NCBI GenBank assembly: GCA_002715965.1
Contig: PBAL01000038.1
Span: forward strand, 1 to 64,000
From: Verrucomicrobiales bacterium
GTDB lineage: Bacteria > Verrucomicrobiota > Verrucomicrobiia > Limisphaerales > JAYPXF01
Length of the DNA: 64,000 nt
Reading direction: 5' to 3'
Made by a program: the position numbers and the translations under genes. The notes beneath the pieces were generated by a model. The model made no database searches. It was not told the DNA's origin and saw only the letters and a list, made by a program, of their open reading frames with translations. Below, in pieces: positions 53,086 to 63,400 of the stretch (position 1 is the stretch's first letter; each line of letters starts with the position of its first letter).

Positions 53086-55113
53086 ATGATCCGCTTGAGT
53101 TTCGCACTGTGCGTCTTGATTTGCTCCTTGCCCGTTGTGAAGTCCGCCGGGCAGGTGATCGCTGACAATACGTATTTCCTAGGTACGCCCGGTTTTCCGG
53201 AGTGGGAAGAAAACGTCGGACGTAAGGCCCATGGGCGCGAGCTGCATCTGGATTTCGAATCGAAGGCCAACCCTAAGGCGAAGACGCTTCTCATCCAACA
53301 GGAAGGCGTGAAGGAAGGTTGGTCGGTCTATCTCAATGGAAAGCGTCTTGGGGGGTTGGTGCGATCACAGACGAGGCTCGTTCATCATCTCGAAGTCCCG
53401 GAGAGAGTAATGAAGGACGGGACGAACAAACTTTCAATCCGCGCACCCAAACGGATCGATGACATCAATGTCGGTCCCATTCGCCTGCGAGATGGAGCGA
53501 AGAGATTTCTGGCTGAGGGCTGGCTGGAGACGAGGCTGTTTGACGAGAGTGGTCAGATGATGCCGGGCAGGGTGACCATCGCGGACGAGAACGGCGCCCA
53601 GGCCGCACTGTACCTGGACGGGGCTCCAAAGGTCATTGGCCGTGCGGGCGTGGTCTACACCGGGCATGGCTATGCGCGCGTCGGATTGCCGGAGGGGACA
53701 TACGACATCTGGGGATCGCGCGGATTCGAATACAGCATCGCGAAAAGGCGGGTGAAGATTCGGAAAGGACACGTGACTTCCGTGGACCTCCATTTGAATC
53801 GCGAGGTGGACACGCGCGGTTGGGTCTCGGTTGATTCGCATATCCACACGCTTACCTTCAGCGGACATGGTGATTCGACGCTCGATGAACGCATGCTGAC
53901 CATTTCGGGCGAAGGCATCGAAGTTGCGATTTCGACCGATCACAACCACCACACGGATTTCCATCAGCCGGCAGTGGATCTGGGGGTTCGAAAACACTTT
54001 ACGCCGGTCGTCGGAAATGAGGTCACCACCAAGATAGGGCATTTGAATTCCTTCCCAATGAAGCTGGATGCGTCCATCCCTCCATACAAGCTGACCAATT
54101 GGGTGGAGTTGTTGGAAGGGATTCGTAGTTCGCCCGGTGTGCAGGTTGTTCAGTTGAATCACCCACGCAACGTGCACAGTGGATTCTCGCCGACTGCAAC
54201 GAATGTGTTCGACAGGGTCACGGGTCGGAGCGGGATGGGCGTCGGTTACGATGCGATGGAGGTGGTCACCTCTGCGGCCATGCAATCCGATCCGATGTGC
54301 CTGTTTCGTGACTGGTTCGCCCTCCTTAATCGGGGACACCGAATCGTGGGGATGGGCTCAAGCGATACCCACGACGTCAGCCGTTTCATCCTCGGACAGG
54401 CCAGAACATACATTCGGGCGAAGGACGAAGATTCGGGCGCGATCGATGTGGATGAGTTGTGCGACAGCCTGTTGGACGGCAAGGCATCGATCAGTTTTGG
54501 ATTGTTGGCAGAGATTGATGTGAACGGTGCGTCGATCGGGGATGTGATCCAAACGAAGGACGGGAAAGTGCGGGTGACGATCGAAGTCATCGGACCCAGT
54601 TGGGTTTGCGCGGATCGCGTCGAATTGTTTGCCAACGGAATCTCGATCGGCCGGCGTGATTTCACATCCGGTTCGGAGATTCGAAAGGGTCGGTTCGTGT
54701 TCGATACGCAAATCTGGAACGATGCTTACCTCGTAGCGATTGCCACCGGACCGGGATTGCGCGAGCCGTTCTGGGATACACCCAGGCCGTATCAACTGAG
54801 TTCAAAGAAGTTCACGCCACGTCTCATCGCAGCGACCAATCCCGTCTGGGTGGACGCGGATGGAGATGGCCGGGTGAATTCGCCCCGCGCGGTTGCAGAG
54901 CAAGCCTTGGAGAAGGCCCAGCATCCCGTAGCTGCCTTGAAGAGCATTGCCCTCAAGGATGCGGCTGTTGCAGTGCAGATGGCTGAGTTTCTGGCAGCGC
55001 GAATTGGTAAAGACGAGTTGAAGCGAGCTGTGCCCAAGGAAGCTATCAATGTTAGGGCAGGGGTGAATGCCTATCTTAGCGGTCGCGCCGAGGAACTGTA
55101 CATCCGCCGGTAA
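53086..55113 (+). CDS. CehA/McbA-family PHP metallohydrolase with carbohydrate-binding-like N-terminus
   Basis: About 675 residues from the ATG at 53086, where a signal peptide begins (MIRLSFALCVLICSLPVVKSA). The N-terminal third is beta-sandwich-like (LLIQQEGVKEGWSVYLNGKRL). The PHP-type metal site follows: DSHIHTLTFSGHGD, STDHNHHTDF, then QLNHPRNVHSG, then GSSDTHDVSRF. These residues match the CehA/McbA metallohydrolases, which act on phosphate, carbamate or sugar substrates. Divergent from the FAD oxidoreductase-sulfatase operon with 92 bp between starts, so probably part of the same regulon. The last part (about 560-675) is not recognised. Confidence 0.85.
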   Translation: MIRLSFALCVLICSLPVVKSAGQVIADNTYFLGTPGFPEWEENVGRKAHGRELHLDFESKANPKAKTLLIQQEGVKEGWSVYLNGKRLGGLVRSQTRLVHHLEVPERVMKDGTNKLSIRAPKRIDDINVGPIRLRDGAKRFLAEGWLETRLFDESGQMMPGRVTIADENGAQAALYLDGAPKVIGRAGVVYTGHGYARVGLPEGTYDIWGSRGFEYSIAKRRVKIRKGHVTSVDLHLNREVDTRGWVSVDSHIHTLTFSGHGDSTLDERMLTISGEGIEVAISTDHNHHTDFHQPAVDLGVRKHFTPVVGNEVTTKIGHLNSFPMKLDASIPPYKLTNWVELLEGIRSSPGVQVVQLNHPRNVHSGFSPTATNVFDRVTGRSGMGVGYDAMEVVTSAAMQSDPMCLFRDWFALLNRGHRIVGMGSSDTHDVSRFILGQARTYIRAKDEDSGAIDVDELCDSLLDGKASISFGLLAEIDVNGASIGDVIQTKDGKVRVTIEVIGPSWVCADRVELFANGISIGRRDFTSGSEIRKGRFVFDTQIWNDAYLVAIATGPGLREPFWDTPRPYQLSSKKFTPRLIAATNPVWVDADGDGRVNSPRAVAEQALEKAQHPVAALKSIALKDAAVAVQMAEFLAARIGKDELKRAVPKEAINVRAGVNAYLSGRAEELYIRR

Positions 55114-55132
55114 GTAGCATCGGCCGGCATTC

Positions 55133-55190
55133 GTAGCAGCGAGCGAGTGCGAGCAGAATATCGCTGCCACTTAAACTCGTCGCTCACGCA
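55133..55190. repeat. Intergenic hairpin repeat (copy 2) between convergent genes
   Basis: The element starts GTAGCAGCGAGCGAGTGCGAGCAGAA-like (first 20 bases at 55133-55152) and ends CGCTCACGCACGC. It resembles copy 1 at 28633-28691 (shared GCGAGCAGAA and CGCTCACGC) but the stem is imperfect. As in copy 1 it lies between two convergent genes and overlaps the stop of the minus-strand one (55184-55186). Confidence 0.45.
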
Positions 55191-55987
55191 CGCAGCTGCG
55201 CCGTTTCCTCAGGCAGTGCTTCCGAAATGCGCACAATCGAACGCGCCTTCCCCTCGTCATCGATGTCCACCAAAGCCCCTTTCAATTCAACTCCCTCCTT
55301 GGCCACGCTGAATCTCCGCGGTCGGTTGGTCAGAAATCGCTCGATGATCGGTTCAAACTCTCGCCCCAGACAGCCCGACTGCGGGCCGGTGAAACCGGCA
55401 TCGCACAAGAATGCTGTTCCGTTCGAGAAGATTTGTTCGTCCGCGGTTTGAACATGTGTGTGTGTTCCGATTACCGCTGAGACCTTCCCATCCAGCATCC
55501 GGCCAACTGCGATTTTCTCTGAAGTGGCTTCAGCGTGGATATCGACAAGAATGAACGGAGTGGTTTTGCGGATTTCATCCACGGCCGCATTGAGCGCGTG
55601 AAAAGGATTTTCAAGCGCCGGCATGAACGTTCGTCCCTGTGCGTTTATCACACCCAGTCTCCTTCCATCGGAGAGTTCGTGAAGTGTCCATCCTTGGCCC
55701 GGAGTATCCGCCGGATAGTTGAGCGGACGGACAAATCGCGGTTCATCATTCAAAAGTTCGACGACCTCCTTCTGGTCCCAAAGATGATCACCCGAGGTGA
55801 TGACATCGACACCTGCGTCGAAGATTTCTTTCGCGGTTTTCGTCGTGATGCCCGATCCACCGGCCGAGTTTTCCCCATTGGCCACCACGACATCGATCGA
55901 ATGTTCCTCCCGAAGTCTTGGAACAATTTCCCTCACAGCTCTCCGCCCTGGTGAGCCCACAATGTCGCCAATGAACAGTATCCGCAC
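55184..55987 (-). CDS. YmdB-family (TIGR00282) metallophosphoesterase
   Basis: About 267 residues from GTG 55987, where the family's usual start MRILFIGDIVGSPGR falls; an upstream TTG at 55996 would add three residues. Metal-binding motifs are clear: GDIVGSPGR, ANGENSAGG, SGDHLWDQKE, VDIHAEATSEK, and IGTHTHVQTAD near the C-terminus. YmdB-like enzymes are 2',3'-cAMP/cGMP phosphodiesterases with a binuclear metal site and affect biofilm and stress responses in Bacillus. The gene is monocistronic between a convergent gene and recN. Confidence 0.93.
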   Translation of the reverse strand: MRILFIGDIVGSPGRRAVREIVPRLREEHSIDVVVANGENSAGGSGITTKTAKEIFDAGVDVITSGDHLWDQKEVVELLNDEPRFVRPLNYPADTPGQGWTLHELSDGRRLGVINAQGRTFMPALENPFHALNAAVDEIRKTTPFILVDIHAEATSEKIAVGRMLDGKVSAVIGTHTHVQTADEQIFSNGTAFLCDAGFTGPQSGCLGREFEPIIERFLTNRPRRFSVAKEGVELKGALVDIDDEGKARSIVRISEALPEETAQLRA

Positions 55988-56222
55988 GCGCGGCAAGGTA
56001 GGGGACTGATGCTTGGATGAACATCATTAACGAGTTTGCCAGCTCACATAGCTAAACCGAAGAGGCCGGAGACATACGGTGAACGGATTGGGAAGTGGAG
56101 ATTGGAGCAGTGTCTGGTACGGGCGGGCGTTGCCTGTCGAATGCCTGGGCAACTCCGCCTCCTCAGCCAAGACATCCCGCAGCCACAATATCATCCTTAT
56201 TCAGGAAAAGTGTGAGCCGGAT

Positions 56223-57881
56223 TTACATTTTCAGTAGTTGCTCGGCGTGCTTGATCACAGCCTCTCCTTTTCCGCCAAGCATGCGCACTACTTCGTTGAC
56301 GCGGTCGTTGCCGGCGACCGGTTTGATGGTTGAGAGTGTTCGTCCCTTCGTGACTTCCTTTGATGCGACCTGATGGTGATCGGCTGCGGCTGCGACTTGC
56401 GCGAGGTGGGTTACGCAAAGGACCTGTCGGTTCCGCGCAATGCGGCTCATCTTTTCTCCAACCACGTGTGCGGTTTCACCTCCGACGTTGGCGTCAACTT
56501 CGTCGAAAATCAGCAATGGCACACGGTCCTGTTCGGCCAGCACGGTTTTGATGGCCAACATGACGCGGGCCATTTCTCCGGATGATGCGATGGCGCGGAG
56601 CGGTTGGGAGGGTTCGCCGGGATTAGGCGCGAATTGAAATTCGATGCGGTCAAACCCGTTCTGGGTGGGCGTGTCCATGGATTCGAGGGCAACATCGAAT
56701 TCGCTCTGCTTGAATCCCAAGGCGCGCAGTTGCTTGACAACTTCCTTGGAGAGCTTGCCGATGACCTTCTTTCGTTTACTGGTGATGGTCTTGCCGGTCT
56801 TGATGAGTTCTTTGGAAAGACGCTCCAATTCGGCATTCAGTCGGCTCACTTCCGCGTCGCGCGATTCCAGGGAACTCAATTTATCTGCAGCCTTTTCGCC
56901 AAACTGAACGACGTCTTCCAGGGATGGACCGTATTTGCGTTTCAGGGACTGGAGGGCGTCGATTTGTTCTTCGAGCTCGAGGAGGCGTTCTGGATTCAGC
57001 TCGATCCGATCGAGGTAGGCTGAGAGTTCCGTCTGAAGTTCCTGGATGACACCGGATGCTTGTTCCTGGAGTTCGATGAGGTTTTCGGCTGCGGGGTCAA
57101 TCTGGTGCAGACTGTGTATCTGCCGACTGATCGAGGTCAGCTGACTGGTCAGCGATTCGCTTTCGCCTGTGAGCAGGTCAAGGGTGCTGCCGGCCAGGTG
57201 GGTCAGTTGCGAGGCATTGCTGCTACGCTGGTGTTCCTGTTCGAGCTCTTCCTCATTTAGTTCAGCCAGGTGAGCAGCAGCGATCTCCTTCACCTGGAAG
57301 CGCAACAGATCGAGCTGTTGTTCGTAGGTCTGTTCATCGACGATCAGATCGGCGCGTTCGGTTTCCACCTCTTTCCGTTCGCGGAGCAGGGCGGTAAACG
57401 CGGCGATGTCCTTGTCCAATCCTGCGTAAGCATCCAGCAGCGCCAACTGGCGGTTTGGGTGGAGCAGGGACTGGTGATCGTGCGGTCCATGAATATCAAC
57501 GAGCCATTCACCGATCTGGGCGAGGTGATTAAGACTGGTTGCGGACCCGTTTATGAACTGGCGGTTGGTTCCTCCAGCGGAGAATGTTCGTTTCAGAAAA
57601 AGTTGATGATCTTCGCATTCCTCCAGGCCGTTCTCATCGAGCCAACGGTTGATGGGGGACTTGATCTGCCGGGTGTCGAATACCGCTTCCACCGTGGACT
57701 TGTCGGCGCCTGAACGAATGAGGCTTTTGCTGGCGCGTTCGCCCAGGACGAGGCTGAGCGCGCCGATGAGGATGGATTTGCCGGCACCCGTTTCGCCCGT
57801 GATGGCATTGTAGCCAGGCTGGAATTCGACGGTCAGATCTTCGACCAGGGCGAGGTTTTTTATTCGTAGCGCGCTGAGCAT
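56223..57881 (-). CDS. recN: DNA repair protein RecN
   Basis: 552 residues from the ATG at 57881, the usual family start (MLSALRIKNLALVEDLTVEF); the 32 codons before it lack homology. Walker A is GETGAGKSILIGALS, Walker B is PLLIFDEVDANVGGETA, and the signature motif lies in LRAIASSGEMARVMLAIK. The middle (about 150-350) is coiled coil, with RERKEVETE and LDRIELNPERLLELEE. RecN is an SMC-like ATPase of recombinational double-strand-break repair. It starts 62 bp from the divergent MBL hydrolase gene. Confidence 0.96.
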   Translation of the reverse strand: MLSALRIKNLALVEDLTVEFQPGYNAITGETGAGKSILIGALSLVLGERASKSLIRSGADKSTVEAVFDTRQIKSPINRWLDENGLEECEDHQLFLKRTFSAGGTNRQFINGSATSLNHLAQIGEWLVDIHGPHDHQSLLHPNRQLALLDAYAGLDKDIAAFTALLRERKEVETERADLIVDEQTYEQQLDLLRFQVKEIAAAHLAELNEEELEQEHQRSSNASQLTHLAGSTLDLLTGESESLTSQLTSISRQIHSLHQIDPAAENLIELQEQASGVIQELQTELSAYLDRIELNPERLLELEEQIDALQSLKRKYGPSLEDVVQFGEKAADKLSSLESRDAEVSRLNAELERLSKELIKTGKTITSKRKKVIGKLSKEVVKQLRALGFKQSEFDVALESMDTPTQNGFDRIEFQFAPNPGEPSQPLRAIASSGEMARVMLAIKTVLAEQDRVPLLIFDEVDANVGGETAHVVGEKMSRIARNRQVLCVTHLAQVAAAADHHQVASKEVTKGRTLSTIKPVAGNDRVNEVVRMLGGKGEAVIKHAEQLLKM

Positions 57882-57942
57882 CGCGAATTCATTCGCCAGC
57901 AATTTGAGGCCTTTGCTAGCGTCGGCAAAGCGAATTCGTTTA

Positions 57943-58725
57943 GTGGCCTTTCGACTGACCATTCTGGGCTCGGGCACATCACAGGGCGTTCCTGTGATCG
58001 GGAAGGAGTATCCGTCGGAGTTTCTGGCGAACCCAAAGAATCATCGAATGCGTCCGGCTGCAATGGTCACCACTGATGAGGTCCAGATTGCGATTGATAC
58101 TCCGCAGGAGTTTCGGCTGCAGATGCTCCGCGAGAAGGTCAATCGTCTCGATGCGCTGTTGGTCACTCACGCGCATGCGGATCACATCATGGGCATGGAT
58201 GACTGCCGGCGGTTCTGTCAGTTGAGTGAGAAGGCGCTGCCGGTTTATGGGAGCCAGACGACGATGGATATTCTTCACACGATATTCTCCTATGCGTTCC
58301 ATGACGGCCCGCATCCACCGACGTACTTTGTGCCTGATTCGAGAGTGGTGGACGGGCCGTTTCCATTGGCGGATTTGAAGGTGACGCCATTCACGCTACC
58401 GCATGGCAGTCTGGATACGACGGGTTTTTTGTTCGAACAGAAGGGGGTGAAGAAGGTCGCATACTGCACGGATTGCCGCGAGATGCCGGACGAAGTGATT
58501 GAGTTGATTGAAGGTGTGGAGTGCGTCGTGCTGGATGCACTGCGCAAAGAACCGCACTGGACGCACATGAGTCTGGATGACGCTTTGACCGCGGCTCGCC
58601 GAATCCGCGCCGATCGCGCGGTGCTCACACACCTGACGGACTGCTACGACCACGACATCGACCAGGCCGAGCTGCCCGGGGGGGTGGAACTGGCCTATGA
58701 CGGCATGAAGATTGATTTGAATTAA
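57943..58725 (+). CDS. MBL-fold metallohydrolase (PhnP-like phosphodiesterase type)
   Basis: About 260 residues from GTG 57943. A TTG at 57904 would add 13 residues but these lack homology; the family starts FRLTILGSGTSQGVP. The metal site is THAHADHIMGMDD (HxHxDH), with His in LPHGS, Asp in YCTDCREMPD, and HLTDCYDHD near the C-terminus. Closest by eye to PhnP/RNase Z-type beta-lactamase-fold phosphodiesterases. Cytoplasmic. The TIGR03790 gene begins 37 bp downstream; recN lies divergently upstream. Confidence 0.88.
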   Translation: MAFRLTILGSGTSQGVPVIGKEYPSEFLANPKNHRMRPAAMVTTDEVQIAIDTPQEFRLQMLREKVNRLDALLVTHAHADHIMGMDDCRRFCQLSEKALPVYGSQTTMDILHTIFSYAFHDGPHPPTYFVPDSRVVDGPFPLADLKVTPFTLPHGSLDTTGFLFEQKGVKKVAYCTDCREMPDEVIELIEGVECVVLDALRKEPHWTHMSLDDALTAARRIRADRAVLTHLTDCYDHDIDQAELPGGVELAYDGMKIDLN

Positions 58726-58761
58726 GCGCGAATCCACCGAACCATCGTTTCAACGACTGAT

Positions 58762-60303
58762 ATGAAAATGTTTCTCACTCTTCTCACCGCGCTTGTCGCC
58801 GTGCAACTGCATGCCGCGGATTACACCGGCAAGTCCGTGGTCCTGATTTACAACACGGAAGATTCCGGCTCGCTGGATGTGGCCGAGCATTACGCGACGA
58901 AACGCAACGTGCCTCTGGACAATATTGTGGGACTCAAAGTCTCGAAGAATGAAGAGATCACGCGGGACGAATACATCAAGACGATCCAGGACCCGCTGCT
59001 GAAGGAATTGGAGGATCGCAAGTTGTTCACGTTTAAGGACGGGAAATTGGTGGATGCCAAGATTCGCTTTGCCGCGCTTTGCTACGGTGTGCCGTTGAAG
59101 ATCTCAGCGGACAAGGGATTGAAGGAAGAAGGCGCTGCGAAGTTGCCGAAGCCGCTACAACGCAACGAAGCCGCGGTGGACAACGAACTGGCATGGCTGC
59201 CGCGGATCAAGTCGAAGCCTCTGCTGGCCGGGCACATGCCCAATCACGTGTTCGGGAGCACGAACGTGAACAAGATGCATCCGACCAATGGGGTGTTGAT
59301 GGTTGCACGCATCGACGGCCCGACCGTTTCCATTGCCAAGGCCTTGGTTGACAAAGCATTGACGGCGGAGACCAACGGACATTGGGGGCGGGCTTATTTT
59401 GACCTCCGGGGGATCAAGGAAGGCGATTTGATGCCAGGCGAACAGTCGCTCGCGCAGGCGGCCTATTTCGCGGAACTCGGAGGACTGGAAGTGATCAAGG
59501 ACGAGAAGCCGGAAACGTTTCCGGAAGAATTTCCCTTGAGTCATGTGGGGCTGTATGCCGGTTGGTATGACCAAAATGTCTCCGGTCCGTTCAAGGCTCC
59601 GAAGGTTGAGTTTTTGCCCGGTGCAATTGCGTACCATCTCCATTCCTTCAGCGGGGCGACAGTGCGCGGAACGAATTCCAACTGGATCGGCCCGCTTCTG
59701 GCCAAGGGAGCGAGCGCGACGATGGGGACGGTGTATGAGCCGTATTTGAGTGGAACACCGCACATGGGTTTGTTTGTTTATCGGCTCATTCGCCACAGCT
59801 TCAGTTTTGCGGAGGCAGCCTATGCTTCGCAAAGTCAATTGTCGTGGATGACAACCGTGGTCGGCGATCCGCTTTACCGGCCGTATCTGCGTCCGCACCG
59901 GGAGATTCACGAATACCTGGTGAAACAGGACATGCCTCTGGTTGATTGGTCCATTTTGCGAATCGTCAACATCAACACGGCGAAAGGGATTGCGCGGAAG
60001 CAAAGCCTCTCGTTCCTCGCGCAAAGCAAAGTGACGCCAAAGAGCGCGGTGCTGCTTGAGAAGATGGCGGCCATGATTGCCTTGGAAGGAGATGGAAAGA
60101 AGGCCTCACAGTTCTGGGGGCTCGCACTGAAGCAACCATCGAGTCGGCAACAGCGGATCAGGATCATGCTGCAGCTCGGTGACTACTTCGCATCAGCCGG
60201 GGAGAAGGAACGCGCGAGGCAGTTGTATGGATTCTTCATCAAGACCTTCCCGGATTATCCGAAGTTGGGACATGTGAAGGGGCTGTTGGCGAAGTTGCAG
60301 TAG
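58762..60303 (+). CDS. TIGR03790 family protein, secreted
   Basis: 513 residues with signal peptide MKMFLTLLTALVAVQLHA. The TIGR03790 pattern is evident: SVVLIYNTEDSGSLDVAEHYA, KRNVPLDNIVGLKVSKNEEITRDEY, AALCYGVPLKI, then LMVARIDGPTVSIAKALVDK and YDQNVSGPFKAP. The C-terminal 100 residues (LEKMAAMIALEGDGKKASQF) look TPR-like. The family is found in Verrucomicrobia, Planctomycetes and some others, with an N-terminal peptidase- or amidase-like fold; its function is unknown. It follows the MBL gene by 37 bp. Confidence 0.9.
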   Translation: MKMFLTLLTALVAVQLHAADYTGKSVVLIYNTEDSGSLDVAEHYATKRNVPLDNIVGLKVSKNEEITRDEYIKTIQDPLLKELEDRKLFTFKDGKLVDAKIRFAALCYGVPLKISADKGLKEEGAAKLPKPLQRNEAAVDNELAWLPRIKSKPLLAGHMPNHVFGSTNVNKMHPTNGVLMVARIDGPTVSIAKALVDKALTAETNGHWGRAYFDLRGIKEGDLMPGEQSLAQAAYFAELGGLEVIKDEKPETFPEEFPLSHVGLYAGWYDQNVSGPFKAPKVEFLPGAIAYHLHSFSGATVRGTNSNWIGPLLAKGASATMGTVYEPYLSGTPHMGLFVYRLIRHSFSFAEAAYASQSQLSWMTTVVGDPLYRPYLRPHREIHEYLVKQDMPLVDWSILRIVNINTAKGIARKQSLSFLAQSKVTPKSAVLLEKMAAMIALEGDGKKASQFWGLALKQPSSRQQRIRIMLQLGDYFASAGEKERARQLYGFFIKTFPDYPKLGHVKGLLAKLQ

Positions 60304-60423
60304 CGCCTGATCCACTTTCAGATTCCTTCCTTGTCACAATCGTTGCCTTCATCTTCGCACTGAGATTAAGACAAGGATGAGGCCATGAATTAAGAACCGA
60401 TCGCCACTCCACGAAAGCTGTGT

Positions 60424-63400
60424 TTAGCGACGGCCGAGCTGGCTGAGGTAGGCGACCAGATCAACCAGTTCCTGGCGGGTCATTCCAGCGGTGAGTCCGG
60501 CGGGCATCAAGGTGCCTGCTTCGTGTCGTTCTGTAATCGCGTTCTTGGGAATGCGAACTTCGCGACCCGTTGCGGCTGATCGGAGGACGAGTTCGTCGCC
60601 GGTTTCCTTGGTTTTGTAGCCTTGGTGATACTCGCCGGTTTTGGTTGTGACCGTAGTCGCGAGGTACCCTTCCTTCACCTGCCGTTTGGGCCACAGGATG
60701 GCTTCGATAATGAGTTCTGTCGTCATGCCTGTTCCGACAGAGGAGAGGTCCGGTCCCTGAAATCCGCCATCGTCGTTGATCTTGTGGCAAGCGATGCAGT
60801 TTGCGATTGGGGCATTGAATAGAGATTTTCCACGGGTGGCGTTCCCGGAACGGGTAACGGAATGGCTGAGTTGGGAAACCAGTTCTGCGCTGTAGGTTGG
60901 GATCAATGCCTCGCTGCCGAGGATACCGTGGAGGGCATTGCGAAGTGCTGGCGCGTCGCGCCCAGAGGCGGCCAGTGCGCGAAGCGTGAGCTTGGCTGCG
61001 TCGGTTGTGGGTTTTGAACGACTGACGGCCGGGGCCAGAATTGTGAGTCCCGCCTTGCGATTCAGGAAGGGTTGGAGCACGAGATTGGCGTCTTCAGCTG
61101 TGGAGATGTTCTTGAGGAGCCGGGCGCCTTGATCTGCAGACGCAGCGAGGTCAATACCTGCCAGCGCGTTGATGGCTGCGATGCGGGTGTCCTTGTTGTG
61201 TGACGGCGACGCAAGCTGCATGAGATCGGGGATCGCGCGTTCGTGAGCCAGTTGCCCGTAGGCTTGAATAGCCGCGGAGCGGACGGGTTGCGGGGTGGCG
61301 TTTCTGACACCGAGTTCGCCAATGCGTGGAAGCAGAGAGGCTACCTTCAACTCACCAGCGAGGAGTGCAGATCCGCGAACGGCTTCGGTGTTCTTCGAAT
61401 TGATGTGTTTGGTGATGGTTGTTCGAAAATTTCCACCGGGACGAAGGCCGCGAATGCGTGTAATCTCTGCGAGTTCGGCCAGGAGCTTCGGGTGTGTCCG
61501 GCTCTGATCCAGGACGTATTCCAAATCCGACGGACTACCGATGTTGGCAAGCAGTTTGAGCAGGTTGAATTGTGCGTCTCCCGAGAGTGCGGAATTGGCG
61601 GAGAGTGTCTTGAGCTGTCCGGCGATATCCTTGCTGCCATCTTCCTGCAGAACGAAGGCCGCGTGTTCGCTGCGACCGGCGAAAGTGAGTTTGCCGGATG
61701 TGAATGCAGGTTTCCACCGGTCGGCAAGTCCATGAACAGCCTGGCGAAGGGCGTAATTGAGGAAGCGGTCCATCGGTGAATCGAGTGCCTGAACTGCGAT
61801 TTCGATTGCGCGCGGTGAATCAAGGTAGGTGGAGGCGACGATTGCCTCCAGGCGCACACGGGGATTCTCGTCGCGGATGAAGCGTTGGAGCAGATCGGTG
61901 GCGTCAGGAATTCGATGAGCCCAATTGCCGATCATGCGAACGCCGTAGCAACGAGCCTCAGATTCCCCGGCGTTGAGGAGTTGTTCCATGAGATCGCGGC
62001 GGAAGATTCCGTGGGCTTCGAGCAGGCCGGTGATACGATAGGTTTCCTGGAGATTGGCGGGATTAAAGTTCTTGCTCGCACGTTGGACTTCGGAGCTTGG
62101 CTTGGCGAAGAGAAGTCGTTTGGCCTGGTAACGTGTCCAACGCTCGGGCGAACGCAGTTCTTCGATGAGTTGAGCGGCGCTCATCGACGCGAGATCGGGC
62201 TGTCTGACGAGCGGTCGATTCTTGGAGGTGATCCGCCAGATGCGACCGTGACGCTGATCGCGACGTGGATCGCGGTAGGAGGCTTGGTAGTGACCGACGA
62301 TTTCGTTGTACCAATCGCATAGATAAATCCCGCCATCAGGACCAACGCGAATATCCACGGGTCGGAACTCGCGCCGGGTCGAAGTAATCAGCTCTGGCAG
62401 GCGAAAGGTCTTGATGCCAGAACCATCTGGCTCGGTTTTGTAGACGGGGACAGAGTTGTTGTAGTAGCCTGCGAAGGTAACCGTCCCTTGAAGTTCCTCG
62501 GGCAGATGCTTGGTGCCAATGATCTCGATGCACATGTTCTTGCTGTCGGTAAACAGCGAGATGGTGCGGCGCGGATGATCGGTGCGAATCATGCCGGGAA
62601 CCGTGTAAAAGGCTGCGTAGGCATCCCCGGTGTTGTGGAAGACCTGGCCCCATTCATCAAAGGCAACGCCCCAGCAATTCGCGCCCGCAGTTGATCGTTC
62701 GAAGAAGTTGTCGGCCTTGAGACGATGCGGGTGGTATCGCCAGACACCGGCTTTGAGGTGACGTTCGATTCCCCAAGGCGTCTCGACGCGGGAATAAACG
62801 TGATGCCCCTGGGTGAACCAGAGGCGGCCGTTCGGACCCCAGATCAAGGAGTTGATGAGTTGATGGGAATCACCCGTGCCGAAGCCGGAGAGGACGATGC
62901 GCTTCTTATCAGCGATGCCGTCATCGTCAGTATCGGTGAGGTGAATGAGCTCAGTTCCGTGTCCGACGTAGAGTCCGCCGTCTCCGAGTTCGAGCCCCAT
63001 GGGCATGTGCAGGTCTTCGGCGAATCTATGAAACTTGTCAGCGCGTCCGTCGCCATTGGTGTCTTCGCAGACGAGAATGTAGTCATTGGGTTGCGCGCCG
63101 GGCAAAACCTGTGGATACGTAGGAAGGCAAAGCACCCACAGGCGTCCGCGTTCGTCCCAGCGCATCTGAACCGGATTGATGATACCGTCTGCTTCAGATG
63201 CGAACAGGTTGGCCTGCAGATCGCCATACAATGTGAATGACTTGATTTGCTCTTCAGGCGTGAGGGAGGTGATTTGGGAATTCTTGCGTGTGGGTGGTTT
63301 TGGTGAGGCTGGAAGATTTTTGCCCTGCGCCCTGGCATCCACGCGCGCCTCCGCGGACTCCAGGATGGGGCGAAGCGCGTCGAGTTCATCGCGCAGCGTT

